Assembly (NCBI GenBank): GCA_016702605.1
Contig: JADJDQ010000007.1
Span: forward strand, 178,031 to 242,030
From: Candidatus Intricatilinea gracilis
GTDB lineage: Bacteria; Pseudomonadota; Gammaproteobacteria; Burkholderiales; Burkholderiaceae_C
DNA length: 64,000 nt
Reading direction: 5' to 3'
The notes below the pieces were generated by a model. That model was given only the letters and a program-made list of their open reading frames with translations, made no database searches and was not told the DNA's origin. Within the stretch, counting starts at the first letter, position 1, and every line of letters begins with the position of its first letter. Shown piece by piece: positions 1 through 9,459 of the stretch. The position numbers and the translations under genes were made by a program.

Positions 1-85
1 ATTTCAGCCTGATCGATTATTTTCCGCACGCAGCGCTGACAGCGCCGATGGCGGTGTAGCCAGGGGTACGGCCGGGAGATTGAAT

Positions 86-337
86 ATGACTGGTGCCGTC
101 AACTCGAAGGCCGAATTCCCCCACGTTTCGAGGCACTGCGTGTGGCTGCTGGTAGGCAACGAAGAACTTGCCATGTCCTTTGTCGATTTTCCGTGGTTCA
201 AGAAGGCGACGATGGAACAACTCACCAACGTCGAGAGGGCGTCGCCGGATCACCTGTACTGGCCCGATCTCGATGTAGATTTGCCCGTCGAATCGTTTCG
301 AAATCCGGTAGCGTTTCCGCATGGTTCGTGGTCGTAG
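86..337 (+). CDS. DUF2442-family small protein
   Basis: An 83-residue protein that matches the DUF2442 pattern: a hydrophobic first half, a central FPWF segment, then ATMEQLTNVE and the closing YWPDLDVDL block, which corresponds to the family's 'hWPdlDeDi' signature. The ATG at 86 was chosen over the in-frame TTG at 80 because GGGAG at 74-78 sits 7 bases before it. DUF2442 proteins are short, often lie beside toxin-antitoxin or mobile genes, and have no settled activity. It is the first gene of the defence-like island and is followed by the SIR2 gene 66 bases downstream. The function is unknown; the family call is by motif recall. Confidence 0.7.
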   Translation: MTGAVNSKAEFPHVSRHCVWLLVGNEELAMSFVDFPWFKKATMEQLTNVERASPDHLYWPDLDVDLPVESFRNPVAFPHGSWS

Positions 338-403
338 GAAAAGAATACATACTCGACTTGAGTTGGACGGCCCTTTGGCTTCTCTTTTAACAGGGGGTGA
401 ATT

Positions 404-3400
404 GTGGAACTCGATAGAGACACAGCCGAAAGTGAATTATATGTCTCAGCGATAAGAAAGGCACTTGTAGACGGAAATGCGGCTGTTATGGTTGGTGCGG
501 GATTTAGTCGAAACGCTGAAGGGGGGGCTGCGCTTGCTACCTGGCGAATGCTGGCAGAACAATTGGCTCAGGCATTGCATGTGGGTTCTGACCAAGTCGA
601 TTTCCCAGCAACAAGTGTTGTCACCTTGGCGGAACAGTATTCACGAGTATTTTCAACCGCGGGCTTGGAAGCATTTCTCAAGCGGATGGTGCCCGACGAT
701 CGTGTTGCTCCTGGCGAAGCTCACTTTTCCTTGCTTCGATTGAGATGGGCAGAGATATTTACTACAAACTATGATACCTTGATCGAGCGTGCTGCAGAGC
801 GCATTTTTGACAAAGCTCACTTTACAGTGTGCTGCCGGGAAGACATACCGCAGTCAAAGATTCTCGGGCGAAGACGAATTGTAAAGCTTCATGGTTCGTT
901 CCCGTCTCGTCGACCATTCATATTCACCGAAGAGGATTACCGGACATATCCGGAGAGATTTGCTCCCTTTGTAAATCTGGTGCGCCAATCGCTTCTCGAG
1001 AACGTCTTCTGTCTTTTTGGCTTCTCTGGGGACGATCCAAACTTTTTGCATTGGATTGGCTGGGTACGTGATGTCCTAGATCGACACGCACTTCCGATCT
1101 ACCTCTTTCTCGATAGATCCCCTTCACTCGGGCAACGCAAGCTCCTCGAAGCGAGGGGAGTAATTCCAGTGGTACTTCCTACTGCTGCTAGCGGCGATCC
1201 AAAAGATTTCTCAGGGCGTTACCTTGAGTTATTTCGACTTCTCGATGAGCCACGCCAAGAGTCCATCATGGAGTGGCCGAAGTTTGCTTGGAAGGATGGT
1301 GCTTATACCTATGACGATGATCAATCAGCTAATTTCGAAAGCTTGAAACTTCAGTTGCCTCGGCTCGCCAGCAAGCGATCAAGTTACCCTGGATGGATTG
1401 TCGCACCGCGGAAGGTGCGACGGACATTTGCGATGCACGTGCGACAACAGCCCCACTGGTCGAATGCACGATGGCTGGTTGACAGACTCTCTGGCGAGGG
1501 GGATGCGAGTGTCATTGGCATCCTCGGACTTTATGTTTGGCAGCAAGTAGTCCTTCGCCCACTTGAGGATGCATTGGCGTTGATTGCCATTCGGGTAATT
1601 CGGCAGTATGCAGATTTTCGAATCGAGACCCTGCGAAGTACTGAGCTTGGCTTTTTGTCGAGCATTAATATAATCGATCAAGCTGCCTTCCAGAGAGAGT
1701 GGACGAGGCTCGGGTTTTCAGTTGCACGATGGGCAAGGCAGTCGCTACGAGAGGTTGAGTTCCGGGAACTTGTCGCCTTACTCCGAAGGTATGCACCATC
1801 TGATGGCAAGTTGGAAGACTCGATTCGATACGAAGAAATCTTGCTTCAAATGTACCGGGGCGAGCGGGGCGAGGCGAAGGCTGCACTTCAGGCATGGCGG
1901 ATAAAGTCTGCCGATCCCTATATGCTTGTGCGTAAATCAGGGCTATCCGCTGAACTCGGATTAGGCGAAAATGCACTGAGTGTGTGCAAGGAAGCAATAC
2001 AGATTCTAAGAGATAGCCAAAGATTGCTTCCGGGTGATCCGCTGCTGGAATCTGAAGAAGCTTGGGCCTGTGTAATTGCAGACAGGGTTCAGACTGGAAT
2101 GCAGTATCTCGCGTGGCCCTATGTTCGCGGGTACGCCAATGATCGGGAGATTGAAGGTCTAGACAATCGGTTGGAGATGCTGGCAACTAAAGGATACGCG
2201 GCAATTCGAGAACTGGAGGAGGTGTCTTCTGCACTGAATGCAGAGGCGCAGCCCGCCTTTGCGGTTAAGTATCGGTTTAGTGGCTTTGACCTGGGCAGGA
2301 TTGAAACTTCTCAACGGTTTGGCGTTACCTCTGAATTGCAATCAAAGATCGAGGCAGCGTTTGAGTGGCTTGAGATTATAGACAGGGTGGCATTGCCATT
2401 TCGTATGGCAACGGTCAGTTTCTTTGTCGACTCATGTGTGCAAGCCGCATGGTGGGCTCAATATCATGACTCGAGCGATCGCGTAATTAGTGTCGTTATT
2501 CGAGCAATGTCAGTGGACGTGCTTAAAGCGAAAGACGAGTCATATCCACCGCATAGAACAGGATGGTTCTCTCGATATCAGGTAGCAGCAATCTCGAACG
2601 AACTCGCACATGATCTTTGCGGTCGATTTTTCAGGCAAATTGAATTCAGCTTAACTTCTGATCTGCAAATTGGATTTGTCCGTAGTCCATTAGAGTTCTA
2701 TTGCGAGCTATTTTCACGACTGGTGGTTCGAGTTGAGGATTCGTTCGCTGTCCTAAATTGGGGGCGACGCATTGTTGAAATTCATAGCAGCAGCGTCTTA
2801 CGAAATTCGCCTCGCATATGGGAGGTCTTTGCATCCACCCTTGGCCGTTGTGTTGAGGCGCTCCCGCACGATCTTCAGTTGCAACTTCTTCGCGATATCG
2901 CCGGATTGCCGCTGGCTCCTCCATCTGACCCTAACGGAGTTCACAAACATTCGTGGATTCGCCCGTTCGAACTCCTACGAGGATGGCGAAATTTGTCGGA
3001 GGAGGCTGCGGTCGATCCGGTGTGGCGGTCGCTGGTGGCTAAGGCCATGAGCGATCTTGCCGTCCCGAAGGCAGATAGATCAGTCGAACGTTGGGTGCGG
3101 GTTATCTGGCTTGAGTCGATTGGTGTATTGACGAACGACGATAAAGTGGCTTTAGGTCAACTTATTTGGAGTGAAGAGGAAGGCTGGCCTCAGATTCCAG
3201 AATTTGATTTCGGGATTGCGTTTCATTTTCCTTTGGCAGTTCCGCCTACTGTACGGGATGAACGCTTTGTATGTTGGCTTAGGTCCTTGGACGCAAGCTT
3301 CGCGGCAGGGCGTTCATTCGGCGTAGTGAATTTGCTCCGTACTGGACGTAGTTGGACTGTTCCTATGGACGATATCTTCGGAAGGGCTTGGCTAGTTGGT

Positions 3401-4216
3401 GCTAAACGTGGCCTACTTTCCTCTGATGATATAGTCTATTTTGCAAATATTCTTACAGAGTGGTGGGCCAAAGAAGGTAAGCATATTTACACAGATGCTC
3501 CGCAGGTAAATGGACTGATGGCGGCTTTGGCTACGCGTTCCGATCTCGTCGATCAAGTGATTGCCGCTTCAATAGTTCAGTCGGCAAAGCACCCGGATCG
3601 ATTAAATATTAGAATTATCCGGTCCGCGATCCTGCCAATAAGTGAATTGCTTTTGGTGTCCGGGATGCCGTTGTACCGAGTTGCAATTTTGACCGAGGAG
3701 TCGACTAATAAACCCTCGTTTGAATTATTGCGACGCTGGTTTGCGGGTGCCTTCTTGTCGGATGACGATTCTGAAGTTGTTCGTGCTTCAAAGTTGATTC
3801 ACTGGATGATTGAAGAGAAAAAATTGTCGTCTGAATCGCAGTTTCCGGTGCTCCTTGCGATAATTGTCTCAACACTTCATGCACGGCGAATGCCAAGTTT
3901 GCCATGGGCGCTTGGAATTATGACGGCAATCGTTCGTAGATCGCCGGAGGTCCTTAATGATGAACAGTTGAGCAATGTTGAAGTGGCACTGTTCTTACTA
4001 TGTGAAGAGATTCATTATCATGGCCGACGCGAAGGTTCTGGTATCGCGGATGACGCAATTCCTGTTCTAAGATTTAGATGCGCCGAGTTGGCGTCAGCGT
4101 TATCGGATGCCAACTTGTTGGTTGACGCATCAAAGAAGGTGATCGATGAAGCTGCGACTGACCCTTTACCTGAACTGCGATTTGGTCGGTATCGTTGGGA
4201 CGGGAAAAATTCATAA
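404..4216 (+). CDS. Large SIR2-domain protein, probable anti-phage NADase
   Basis: A 1270-residue protein. Residues about 10-270 form a SIR2 domain with the NAD-binding GAGFS (about residues 31-35), the TTNYD motif (about 121), the KLHG segment carrying the catalytic His (about 160) and GFSGDDPN (about 206). In defence systems such as DSR1/DSR2 and Thoeris, SIR2 domains of this kind hydrolyse NAD+ to stop phage growth. The remaining ~1000 residues are rich in Trp, Arg and Leu helices, look like an alpha-solenoid or TPR-like sensor, and match no family I can name. The start is GTG at 404 with AGGGGGTGA immediately upstream. Base composition is clearly more AT-rich than the neighbours, suggesting acquisition by transfer. 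There is no membrane segment or signal peptide. The family call is firm; the NADase/defence role is inferred. Confidence 0.85.
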   Translation: MELDRDTAESELYVSAIRKALVDGNAAVMVGAGFSRNAEGGAALATWRMLAEQLAQALHVGSDQVDFPATSVVTLAEQYSRVFSTAGLEAFLKRMVPDDRVAPGEAHFSLLRLRWAEIFTTNYDTLIERAAERIFDKAHFTVCCREDIPQSKILGRRRIVKLHGSFPSRRPFIFTEEDYRTYPERFAPFVNLVRQSLLENVFCLFGFSGDDPNFLHWIGWVRDVLDRHALPIYLFLDRSPSLGQRKLLEARGVIPVVLPTAASGDPKDFSGRYLELFRLLDEPRQESIMEWPKFAWKDGAYTYDDDQSANFESLKLQLPRLASKRSSYPGWIVAPRKVRRTFAMHVRQQPHWSNARWLVDRLSGEGDASVIGILGLYVWQQVVLRPLEDALALIAIRVIRQYADFRIETLRSTELGFLSSINIIDQAAFQREWTRLGFSVARWARQSLREVEFRELVALLRRYAPSDGKLEDSIRYEEILLQMYRGERGEAKAALQAWRIKSADPYMLVRKSGLSAELGLGENALSVCKEAIQILRDSQRLLPGDPLLESEEAWACVIADRVQTGMQYLAWPYVRGYANDREIEGLDNRLEMLATKGYAAIRELEEVSSALNAEAQPAFAVKYRFSGFDLGRIETSQRFGVTSELQSKIEAAFEWLEIIDRVALPFRMATVSFFVDSCVQAAWWAQYHDSSDRVISVVIRAMSVDVLKAKDESYPPHRTGWFSRYQVAAISNELAHDLCGRFFRQIEFSLTSDLQIGFVRSPLEFYCELFSRLVVRVEDSFAVLNWGRRIVEIHSSSVLRNSPRIWEVFASTLGRCVEALPHDLQLQLLRDIAGLPLAPPSDPNGVHKHSWIRPFELLRGWRNLSEEAAVDPVWRSLVAKAMSDLAVPKADRSVERWVRVIWLESIGVLTNDDKVALGQLIWSEEEGWPQIPEFDFGIAFHFPLAVPPTVRDERFVCWLRSLDASFAAGRSFGVVNLLRTGRSWTVPMDDIFGRAWLVGAKRGLLSSDDIVYFANILTEWWAKEGKHIYTDAPQVNGLMAALATRSDLVDQVIAASIVQSAKHPDRLNIRIIRSAILPISELLLVSGMPLYRVAILTEESTNKPSFELLRRWFAGAFLSDDDSEVVRASKLIHWMIEEKKLSSESQFPVLLAIIVSTLHARRMPSLPWALGIMTAIVRRSPEVLNDEQLSNVEVALFLLCEEIHYHGRREGSGIADDAIPVLRFRCAELASALSDANLLVDASKKVIDEAATDPLPELRFGRYRWDGKNS

Positions 4217-4374
4217 TGCTGGAAGATAATTGTGAGCCAGCAGACATGCAGTGGGCACTTGACGCGCCAGGTTGGCGCGAACACGAGATTGCGGCTTCTG
4301 ACAAGCGGCGTGCGCTTAGAGTCGCCGTTCCTCTCTCGTGCCGGATATCTCTCGGAGCCCTCACTCTTCGCTAA
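4216..4374 (+). CDS. Possible small ORF coupled to the SIR2 gene
   Basis: A 52-codon ORF whose ATG overlaps the stop codon of the SIR2 gene (TAATG), the arrangement expected for translational coupling. The predicted peptide begins MLEDNCEPAD and has a basic Arg-rich second half. It has no recognisable domain. It may be a real accessory peptide or the remnant of a longer gene, because base composition rises toward the chromosomal average along it. Only position and coupling support it. Confidence 0.35.
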   Translation: MLEDNCEPADMQWALDAPGWREHEIAASDKRRALRVAVPLSCRISLGALTLR

Positions 4375-4607
4375 ACCGGGGGGCTGAATCGTCGGTTATG
4401 TACGGTCGCCGGGCGCCCTGGGTGCACATGGTCATGCCGTGCATAGGCAGCAATGGGGTGCTCGTGTATGCTGAATCTGCACAATGTGAAGTCCCTGGTG
4501 GTCGATCGGTGAATTGATCGGCTGACTGCCGTGCCGTCGTGTCCGGGTGGACTGCGGCGGGTCTCTGGCAGGGCCAAATGGCCATGGGTGCAGGATGGAG
4601 AAACGGC

Positions 4608-6206
4608 ATGAAGGCGTTCAGGGAATGCAGGTACAGCATCTTCGTCAGCTATGCGCACGAAGACGACAAGGCCGAAAACGGCTGGGTCGAGAAGTTTGCC
4701 GACGTGCTGAAGTCCAAGCTTCAGAACCGGGTCGGTCGGCTGGGTGTGCCTCGGGTGCAGGACATGCACCTGAGTGGTCGTAACGGCCCGGTGATCGGGT
4801 CGTTGCCCGAGGATCTGAAGGCCAATGTGGCCGACTCTTATGCCATGGTCATCGTGGTGCATAACCGCTATGTCTTGTCGGAATGGTGCCTGAAAGAGCT
4901 CGAATATTTTCGCGAGACGTTTGGTGAGGATGGTTTGCGTGGGCGCCTTTACATCATCGCCATGTCCAAGGGCGCCATCGAGGATGTGGTGGCCCGGCCC
5001 GATTGGCGGCGCCTGACCTTGCCCGAGCAGACCTGGGTTCAGTTCTACCGCGACGAAGAGCCCGATCACCCGGTGCGGGTGAGGATGGATAACAACGAGT
5101 TTTCCGAGCGGTTCGAAACCCAGCTCGGCAAGGTGCTCGCCACCTTGGTGGAATCGGTCAAGAACGATGCGACCAAATCTCCGGCAAAGCTGGCGCCGCC
5201 CAGTTTGCTGATTTCGGTGCCGAAGGCGGATGTGACCTCGCAGGCTCAACGCAGCAGCGGCAAGGTATTGATCGGTGTGGCGTCGCCCGAGCTGGCCGAC
5301 GACACCACGCAGTTTGCCGGCCAGTTGCAGGCGCGTGGTCTGGCGGTCGAGTTGTTGGGGCCGGAGGCGCTCGAAGGTGAATTCGAGCAGTTCGATGCGG
5401 CTGATGCCTTGATATTGCCGTTCGCCAAGGGGGGCACCCACGTCAAGCCTTTTCGGTTTTCGCCGGGGGGGCATCTGGTGGCGCAGCGTGATGCCTGGCT
5501 GGGCAAGGACAAACCGGCTGGCGCCTTGTATTGGCTCGACTTGCGAGCAGTATGTGGTGATCTGCCCGCTGGCAAGGGGCACGACGATCTAGTGGCCCAG
5601 ATTGCCGACCAGGCCCTCACGCCCGACCGATTGCTGGCACGTCTGGCGCCGCCGCCGGTCATGACCGCGACGGGCAGGGGCCAGCCCGTCGACAACGATC
5701 GAATTCATATCTACATCGAGAGTAATCAGCACGATGTGGATTTATGGGAAGACCTCGGCAGACGCATGACCAAGAAGTGGGACGAACTCGTGGTGAAGGC
5801 GGGGGACTCGTCGCTGCCGCGGCTCAGCCTGTTTCCACGGGGTTTGTCGCTGCAGCGCCTCGAGAAAGAGCAGTTCGACGATGCCGACGGCATCGTGCTG
5901 CTGTGGGGCAAGAAACCCGAGGATTCGCTGCTGGCGCAGATCCGCAAGGTCGACGACCGGTTACCCCGCCCCGATCCACCGCCGGGCATCGTGGCTTACC
6001 TCATGCCGCAGCAGCCGGTGCCCGAGTACACCCCACTCGAAGCCAAGTACTGGAAAGTGCTGCAATTCCAGAATGCCGACAACGAAACCATCGACATCGT
6101 GCCGACCGAAGGTGACCGGCTGCAGAAGTTCTTGAAAGCCATACTCGACCGGTCGATCCAGCGGCGCAGCAAGGGTGAATCGCGTGTATCGGGGGTGATT
6201 CAATGA
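4608..6206 (+). CDS. TIR-domain protein with two further TIR-like (Rossmann) repeats
   Basis: A 532-residue protein. Residues 8-190 are a TIR domain: it opens with YSIFVSYAHEDD and has the SEWCLKEL block, where E97 occupies the position of the catalytic glutamate of NAD-cleaving TIR domains. Two more alpha/beta segments follow, about residues 220-355 (opening with GKVLIGVASPEL) and 375-515 (opening with IHIYIESNQHDVDLW). Both repeat the pattern of strand, 'QF-DAADALIL / QFDDADGIVLLW' and strand, but lack the WCLKEL motif. They look like degenerate TIR or related Rossmann sensor domains. The start was set at ATG 4608 rather than the upstream GTG 4539 because GGAG lies 7 bases before it. The gene overlaps the next by 4 bases (ATGA), so the two products very likely act together. 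There is no signal peptide. Confidence 0.82.
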   Translation: MKAFRECRYSIFVSYAHEDDKAENGWVEKFADVLKSKLQNRVGRLGVPRVQDMHLSGRNGPVIGSLPEDLKANVADSYAMVIVVHNRYVLSEWCLKELEYFRETFGEDGLRGRLYIIAMSKGAIEDVVARPDWRRLTLPEQTWVQFYRDEEPDHPVRVRMDNNEFSERFETQLGKVLATLVESVKNDATKSPAKLAPPSLLISVPKADVTSQAQRSSGKVLIGVASPELADDTTQFAGQLQARGLAVELLGPEALEGEFEQFDAADALILPFAKGGTHVKPFRFSPGGHLVAQRDAWLGKDKPAGALYWLDLRAVCGDLPAGKGHDDLVAQIADQALTPDRLLARLAPPPVMTATGRGQPVDNDRIHIYIESNQHDVDLWEDLGRRMTKKWDELVVKAGDSSLPRLSLFPRGLSLQRLEKEQFDDADGIVLLWGKKPEDSLLAQIRKVDDRLPRPDPPPGIVAYLMPQQPVPEYTPLEAKYWKVLQFQNADNETIDIVPTEGDRLQKFLKAILDRSIQRRSKGESRVSGVIQ

Positions 6207-9200
6207 GTGGCGTGGTGGAGCCGGGCGGGTCGACGCCGACACCCCCGTCGACGCCGAACGCCGCGTCATCGTCCACCCGTATCCCGCGTGCACCGTATCC
6301 CGGGCTGCGGCCCTTTCTGCCCTACGAAGAGATCCTGCTGTTCGGCCGCGAGCGCCAGGTGCGCGAGGTGATCGACAAACTGCAGGACACCCAGTTCGTG
6401 GCGGTGATCGGTGGCTCGGGTTCGGGCAAGTCGTCGCTGGTGCTGGCGGGGGTGGTGCCCGAACTGCGCAGTTTCGGTATTCCGGGTGCGGGTGATTTCT
6501 GGGTGCCGATGATCTGCACACCTGGCACCAATGCGTCGCGCGCCGATGACGAACAACGCCTGAACACCCCCATCACCCGGCTGGCGCGCAAGTTCGCGGC
6601 CTTGTTGCGTTCGCGCGGTTCACCAGCCGACGACGACGCCCGGCTGGTCGAGATTGCCGCGCGGCTGCGCGAGGAGCTGGGTTTTGCGCATCTGGTCGAT
6701 CTGTATACCGACGAACTGGCAGCGCCGCCCGGGCCGGATCCGAAGGACGCCCGGTTTCTCTTCGTGATCGACCAGTTCGAGGAGTTGTTTCACCCGACCA
6801 CGCGCCAAAGCAAGGACGCCAATCTGCTGGTCGAACGGGTCATCGATCATTTCTTCAGCCCCCATCCGCGCTGCTACATCGTGCTCACGATGCGCAGTGA
6901 ACATCTGAACGATTGCGCCGGTTTTCTCGAATTGCCCGACGCCATCAACAAGTCGTCGTATCTGGTTCGCCGCCTCGACGAGGACGAGTTGAAGGACGCC
7001 ATCGTCAAACCGCCGCGCCGTTTGCTGCGGCTCATGAAACTGGCCGACGAAGGCACGGCGCGGCTGCCGCTGGACGTGGAATTCGATGCCGGCGTGATTG
7101 CCCGACTGGTGCGTGATACCCGCCGCATCAGCGACGACCCCGACCACCTGCCGCTGCTGCAGCATGCCCTGGCACGCACCTGGCAAGCCGCCATCAAACG
7201 GGTGGCCGACCAACTCGATCTGCCCGGCCTGCTGACCGTCGACGACCTGGCCGTGGCCGCGGGTGGTGTCGCCGGGGGAGGTGAGGTGCACGCGAGCACG
7301 TCGCTGGCCGAAAGTGTCAACGTGCTGCGTGCCAGTGTCGAACACTGGGCCGAGGCGGCCTATCAGCGCCACGACGACCAAGGCAAGGCGCACCTCGACC
7401 TGCTGATGCCGCGTCTGGGTGTGCGTGATCCGAATACCGGCATGTATTCGCAGCAGCGTGCCCAGGTGCTTGAATGCGCCGGCCTGCTCGGGCCGGGCAA
7501 AACCCCGCACGACCTGAAGAAACTGGTGGCCAACGGGTTTCTCGGCGAGGTCAACTATCTGTACTGGGACGACGACGACCCGCGCCGCATCACGCTCAAG
7601 GTGTCGCACGAATCCCTGATCCGCGGCTGGGCCCGGCTGCGCGGCACGATCGACGCCCAGGCCGAACGATTCGACGAATTCGTCGGTGTGCTGCGCAAGT
7701 GCGACAAATGGAGCCGGACGCAGCGCGACGACAGCCAACTGCTGGTCGACAGTGAACTGCAGCGTTTCGATCAGGAGCAACTCGACGAGTTGCTGGCCGA
7801 TGCGGCGCAGCGTCAGGCCTGGTTCGGGCGGTTGGGCGCCAGTGCGGCTCATGAGGGATTGAACAAGCAGGACGGCGCGGTCGACGGGTTTGTGCGCCTG
7901 TCCCGGTCGCGTGTGCAGCGATCCAAGGACCTCGAGCGCCGGCGCAAGATCAACCGCAAGTTCCTGTCGATCGGCAGTTTGTTGTTGTTGCCGCCGGCGA
8001 TCTATTTCGGGCTGATCCAGGGGCCGCTGTATGCACGCACCGAACTGCTGATGGCCAGCAGTGTCAAGGCGACCCGTTATGTGCCTGAACGGCAACCCGG
8101 CGTGGGTTCGCAGGAAACCACCCTGAAGATATTGCTCGAGGCTGCAGCCAATGTGCAGCAGGCCCGCGAAGGCACTGCGAGCTGGGCCCAACGCGTCAAC
8201 CGCAAGCTGCTCGACGCACTCGCCGACGTGCCCTTTTTCAGCGGCCGGGCCACCATGTTCAACCAGGCGGCGGCGATGTCCGATTCGGCCGTCAACACCA
8301 GGCTGCGGCGTGTGTTGACCTCGGCGGTCTGGCGCAGTTCGTGGCCCGACCCGGTGCCCCCCGACCAGACGATGGACGCGGCCACCAGCGAGCGGGGCAT
8401 CGACTGTGGCTACGAACGCCGGGGTCGTTTGCTGACCTGGGCCGCCGGCGCCAGCTACAGCCGGTCGATCTTTCTGCCCAGACCAGATGGCATGGCGATT
8501 GCGCCCGAAGTCAAGCTATACACAGCCATCGGCGGCCAGGCACCCACCGGGTGTGAACTGACCCAGATCCTCAGGCTGGACACCGGATTCGACGCACTCA
8601 AGAACCCCGGATTGGTCTTCGATGCACAGCTGCGCTTCTTCTGGGCGGTCGACGACCAGATCAACGACGTGGCCACGGCGACCCTGTTCGAGATCGACTC
8701 CGAGTTGCTCGACAGGTCCGGCCTGCGGCGCTCGCGCATCGTCAAGCGGGTGCAGTTGTCCGACGCCCGCGATATCGGCGCGCTGAAAGACGCCATCGCC
8801 CTGTCGGGCTGGAGCGGCTCTCCGTCGGGTGCCGTGTTGCCCACCATGCGCACCAGTGGCGGCCGTGCCATCAAGGTGGGTGATCAGGCCTGGCGCACGG
8901 TGGATGCCAGTGCGCAGTTCGTGCAGGGCAAATTGCCCTTCAGGGCCTTGAAGGTGGCCGAGGCGGGGTCGGCCTGTGCGAGGCTCGGCGACGTACTCGG
9001 CAAACGCCTTGCTCGGGGTGAGCAGGTCACGGTGCATGTGGACGAGCAGGATCGGGCGCATTGTTTCGTGATGTTCATGCGCGCCGAAGAGGCCGATTTT
9101 CTGGCCTCGGTCGGTGTCGAGGTGTACGCCGTGCCGTCGCAGCGTGAGCTGGACGAGGGACAACCGGCGTCCAACCTCGCCGCCATCGAGCGGTTCACAC

Positions 9201-9406
9201 GTGTTCCGCGACAGGGCGGTGGTTCGTCGGGCATCGAATGGAGCGTGGGCACCGACGCCTATGCCGGCTGGCTCAAGACGACGTTCAGGGGCTTCACCGG
9301 CAACGACGTATCCGCCACCGCGCCCTGGAGCACCTGTGCCTTGTACCGGCTGGGCAGCGAGGTGCTGAAGCAACAGGCGCAGAGCGGCGTGTGTGAAGGC
9401 AAATAG
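6203..9406 (+). CDS. nSTAND-type NTPase with one membrane segment
   Basis: A 1067-residue protein. YPGLRPF at residues 32-38 followed by FGRE is the entry signature of nSTAND1 NTPases. Walker A is GGSGSGKSS (K76) and Walker B is LFVIDQFEELF at about 185-195. A winged-helix/helical region follows, then a single hydrophobic segment at about 588-608 and a ~450-residue C-terminal region that would lie across the membrane. In many relatives the region after the membrane segment is a WD40 propeller; I see no WD repeats here, and the region is unrecognised. STAND ATPases oligomerise on sensing a trigger and switch on an effector. The translationally coupled TIR protein upstream is the obvious effector in trans. 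Defence or programmed-death roles are inferred from the families. Confidence 0.8.
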   Translation: MSGVVEPGGSTPTPPSTPNAASSSTRIPRAPYPGLRPFLPYEEILLFGRERQVREVIDKLQDTQFVAVIGGSGSGKSSLVLAGVVPELRSFGIPGAGDFWVPMICTPGTNASRADDEQRLNTPITRLARKFAALLRSRGSPADDDARLVEIAARLREELGFAHLVDLYTDELAAPPGPDPKDARFLFVIDQFEELFHPTTRQSKDANLLVERVIDHFFSPHPRCYIVLTMRSEHLNDCAGFLELPDAINKSSYLVRRLDEDELKDAIVKPPRRLLRLMKLADEGTARLPLDVEFDAGVIARLVRDTRRISDDPDHLPLLQHALARTWQAAIKRVADQLDLPGLLTVDDLAVAAGGVAGGGEVHASTSLAESVNVLRASVEHWAEAAYQRHDDQGKAHLDLLMPRLGVRDPNTGMYSQQRAQVLECAGLLGPGKTPHDLKKLVANGFLGEVNYLYWDDDDPRRITLKVSHESLIRGWARLRGTIDAQAERFDEFVGVLRKCDKWSRTQRDDSQLLVDSELQRFDQEQLDELLADAAQRQAWFGRLGASAAHEGLNKQDGAVDGFVRLSRSRVQRSKDLERRRKINRKFLSIGSLLLLPPAIYFGLIQGPLYARTELLMASSVKATRYVPERQPGVGSQETTLKILLEAAANVQQAREGTASWAQRVNRKLLDALADVPFFSGRATMFNQAAAMSDSAVNTRLRRVLTSAVWRSSWPDPVPPDQTMDAATSERGIDCGYERRGRLLTWAAGASYSRSIFLPRPDGMAIAPEVKLYTAIGGQAPTGCELTQILRLDTGFDALKNPGLVFDAQLRFFWAVDDQINDVATATLFEIDSELLDRSGLRRSRIVKRVQLSDARDIGALKDAIALSGWSGSPSGAVLPTMRTSGGRAIKVGDQAWRTVDASAQFVQGKLPFRALKVAEAGSACARLGDVLGKRLARGEQVTVHVDEQDRAHCFVMFMRAEEADFLASVGVEVYAVPSQRELDEGQPASNLAAIERFTRVPRQGGGSSGIEWSVGTDAYAGWLKTTFRGFTGNDVSATAPWSTCALYRLGSEVLKQQAQSGVCEGK

Positions 9407-9459
9407 GGTGCGGTGCTGACCTAAGATCGCGGGCACGGACAATTCGGGGGCAAGACGAC

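Noticed and set aside
6620..8191. Open frame of 523 codons on the minus strand
   Set aside because: It is antisense to the nSTAND gene.
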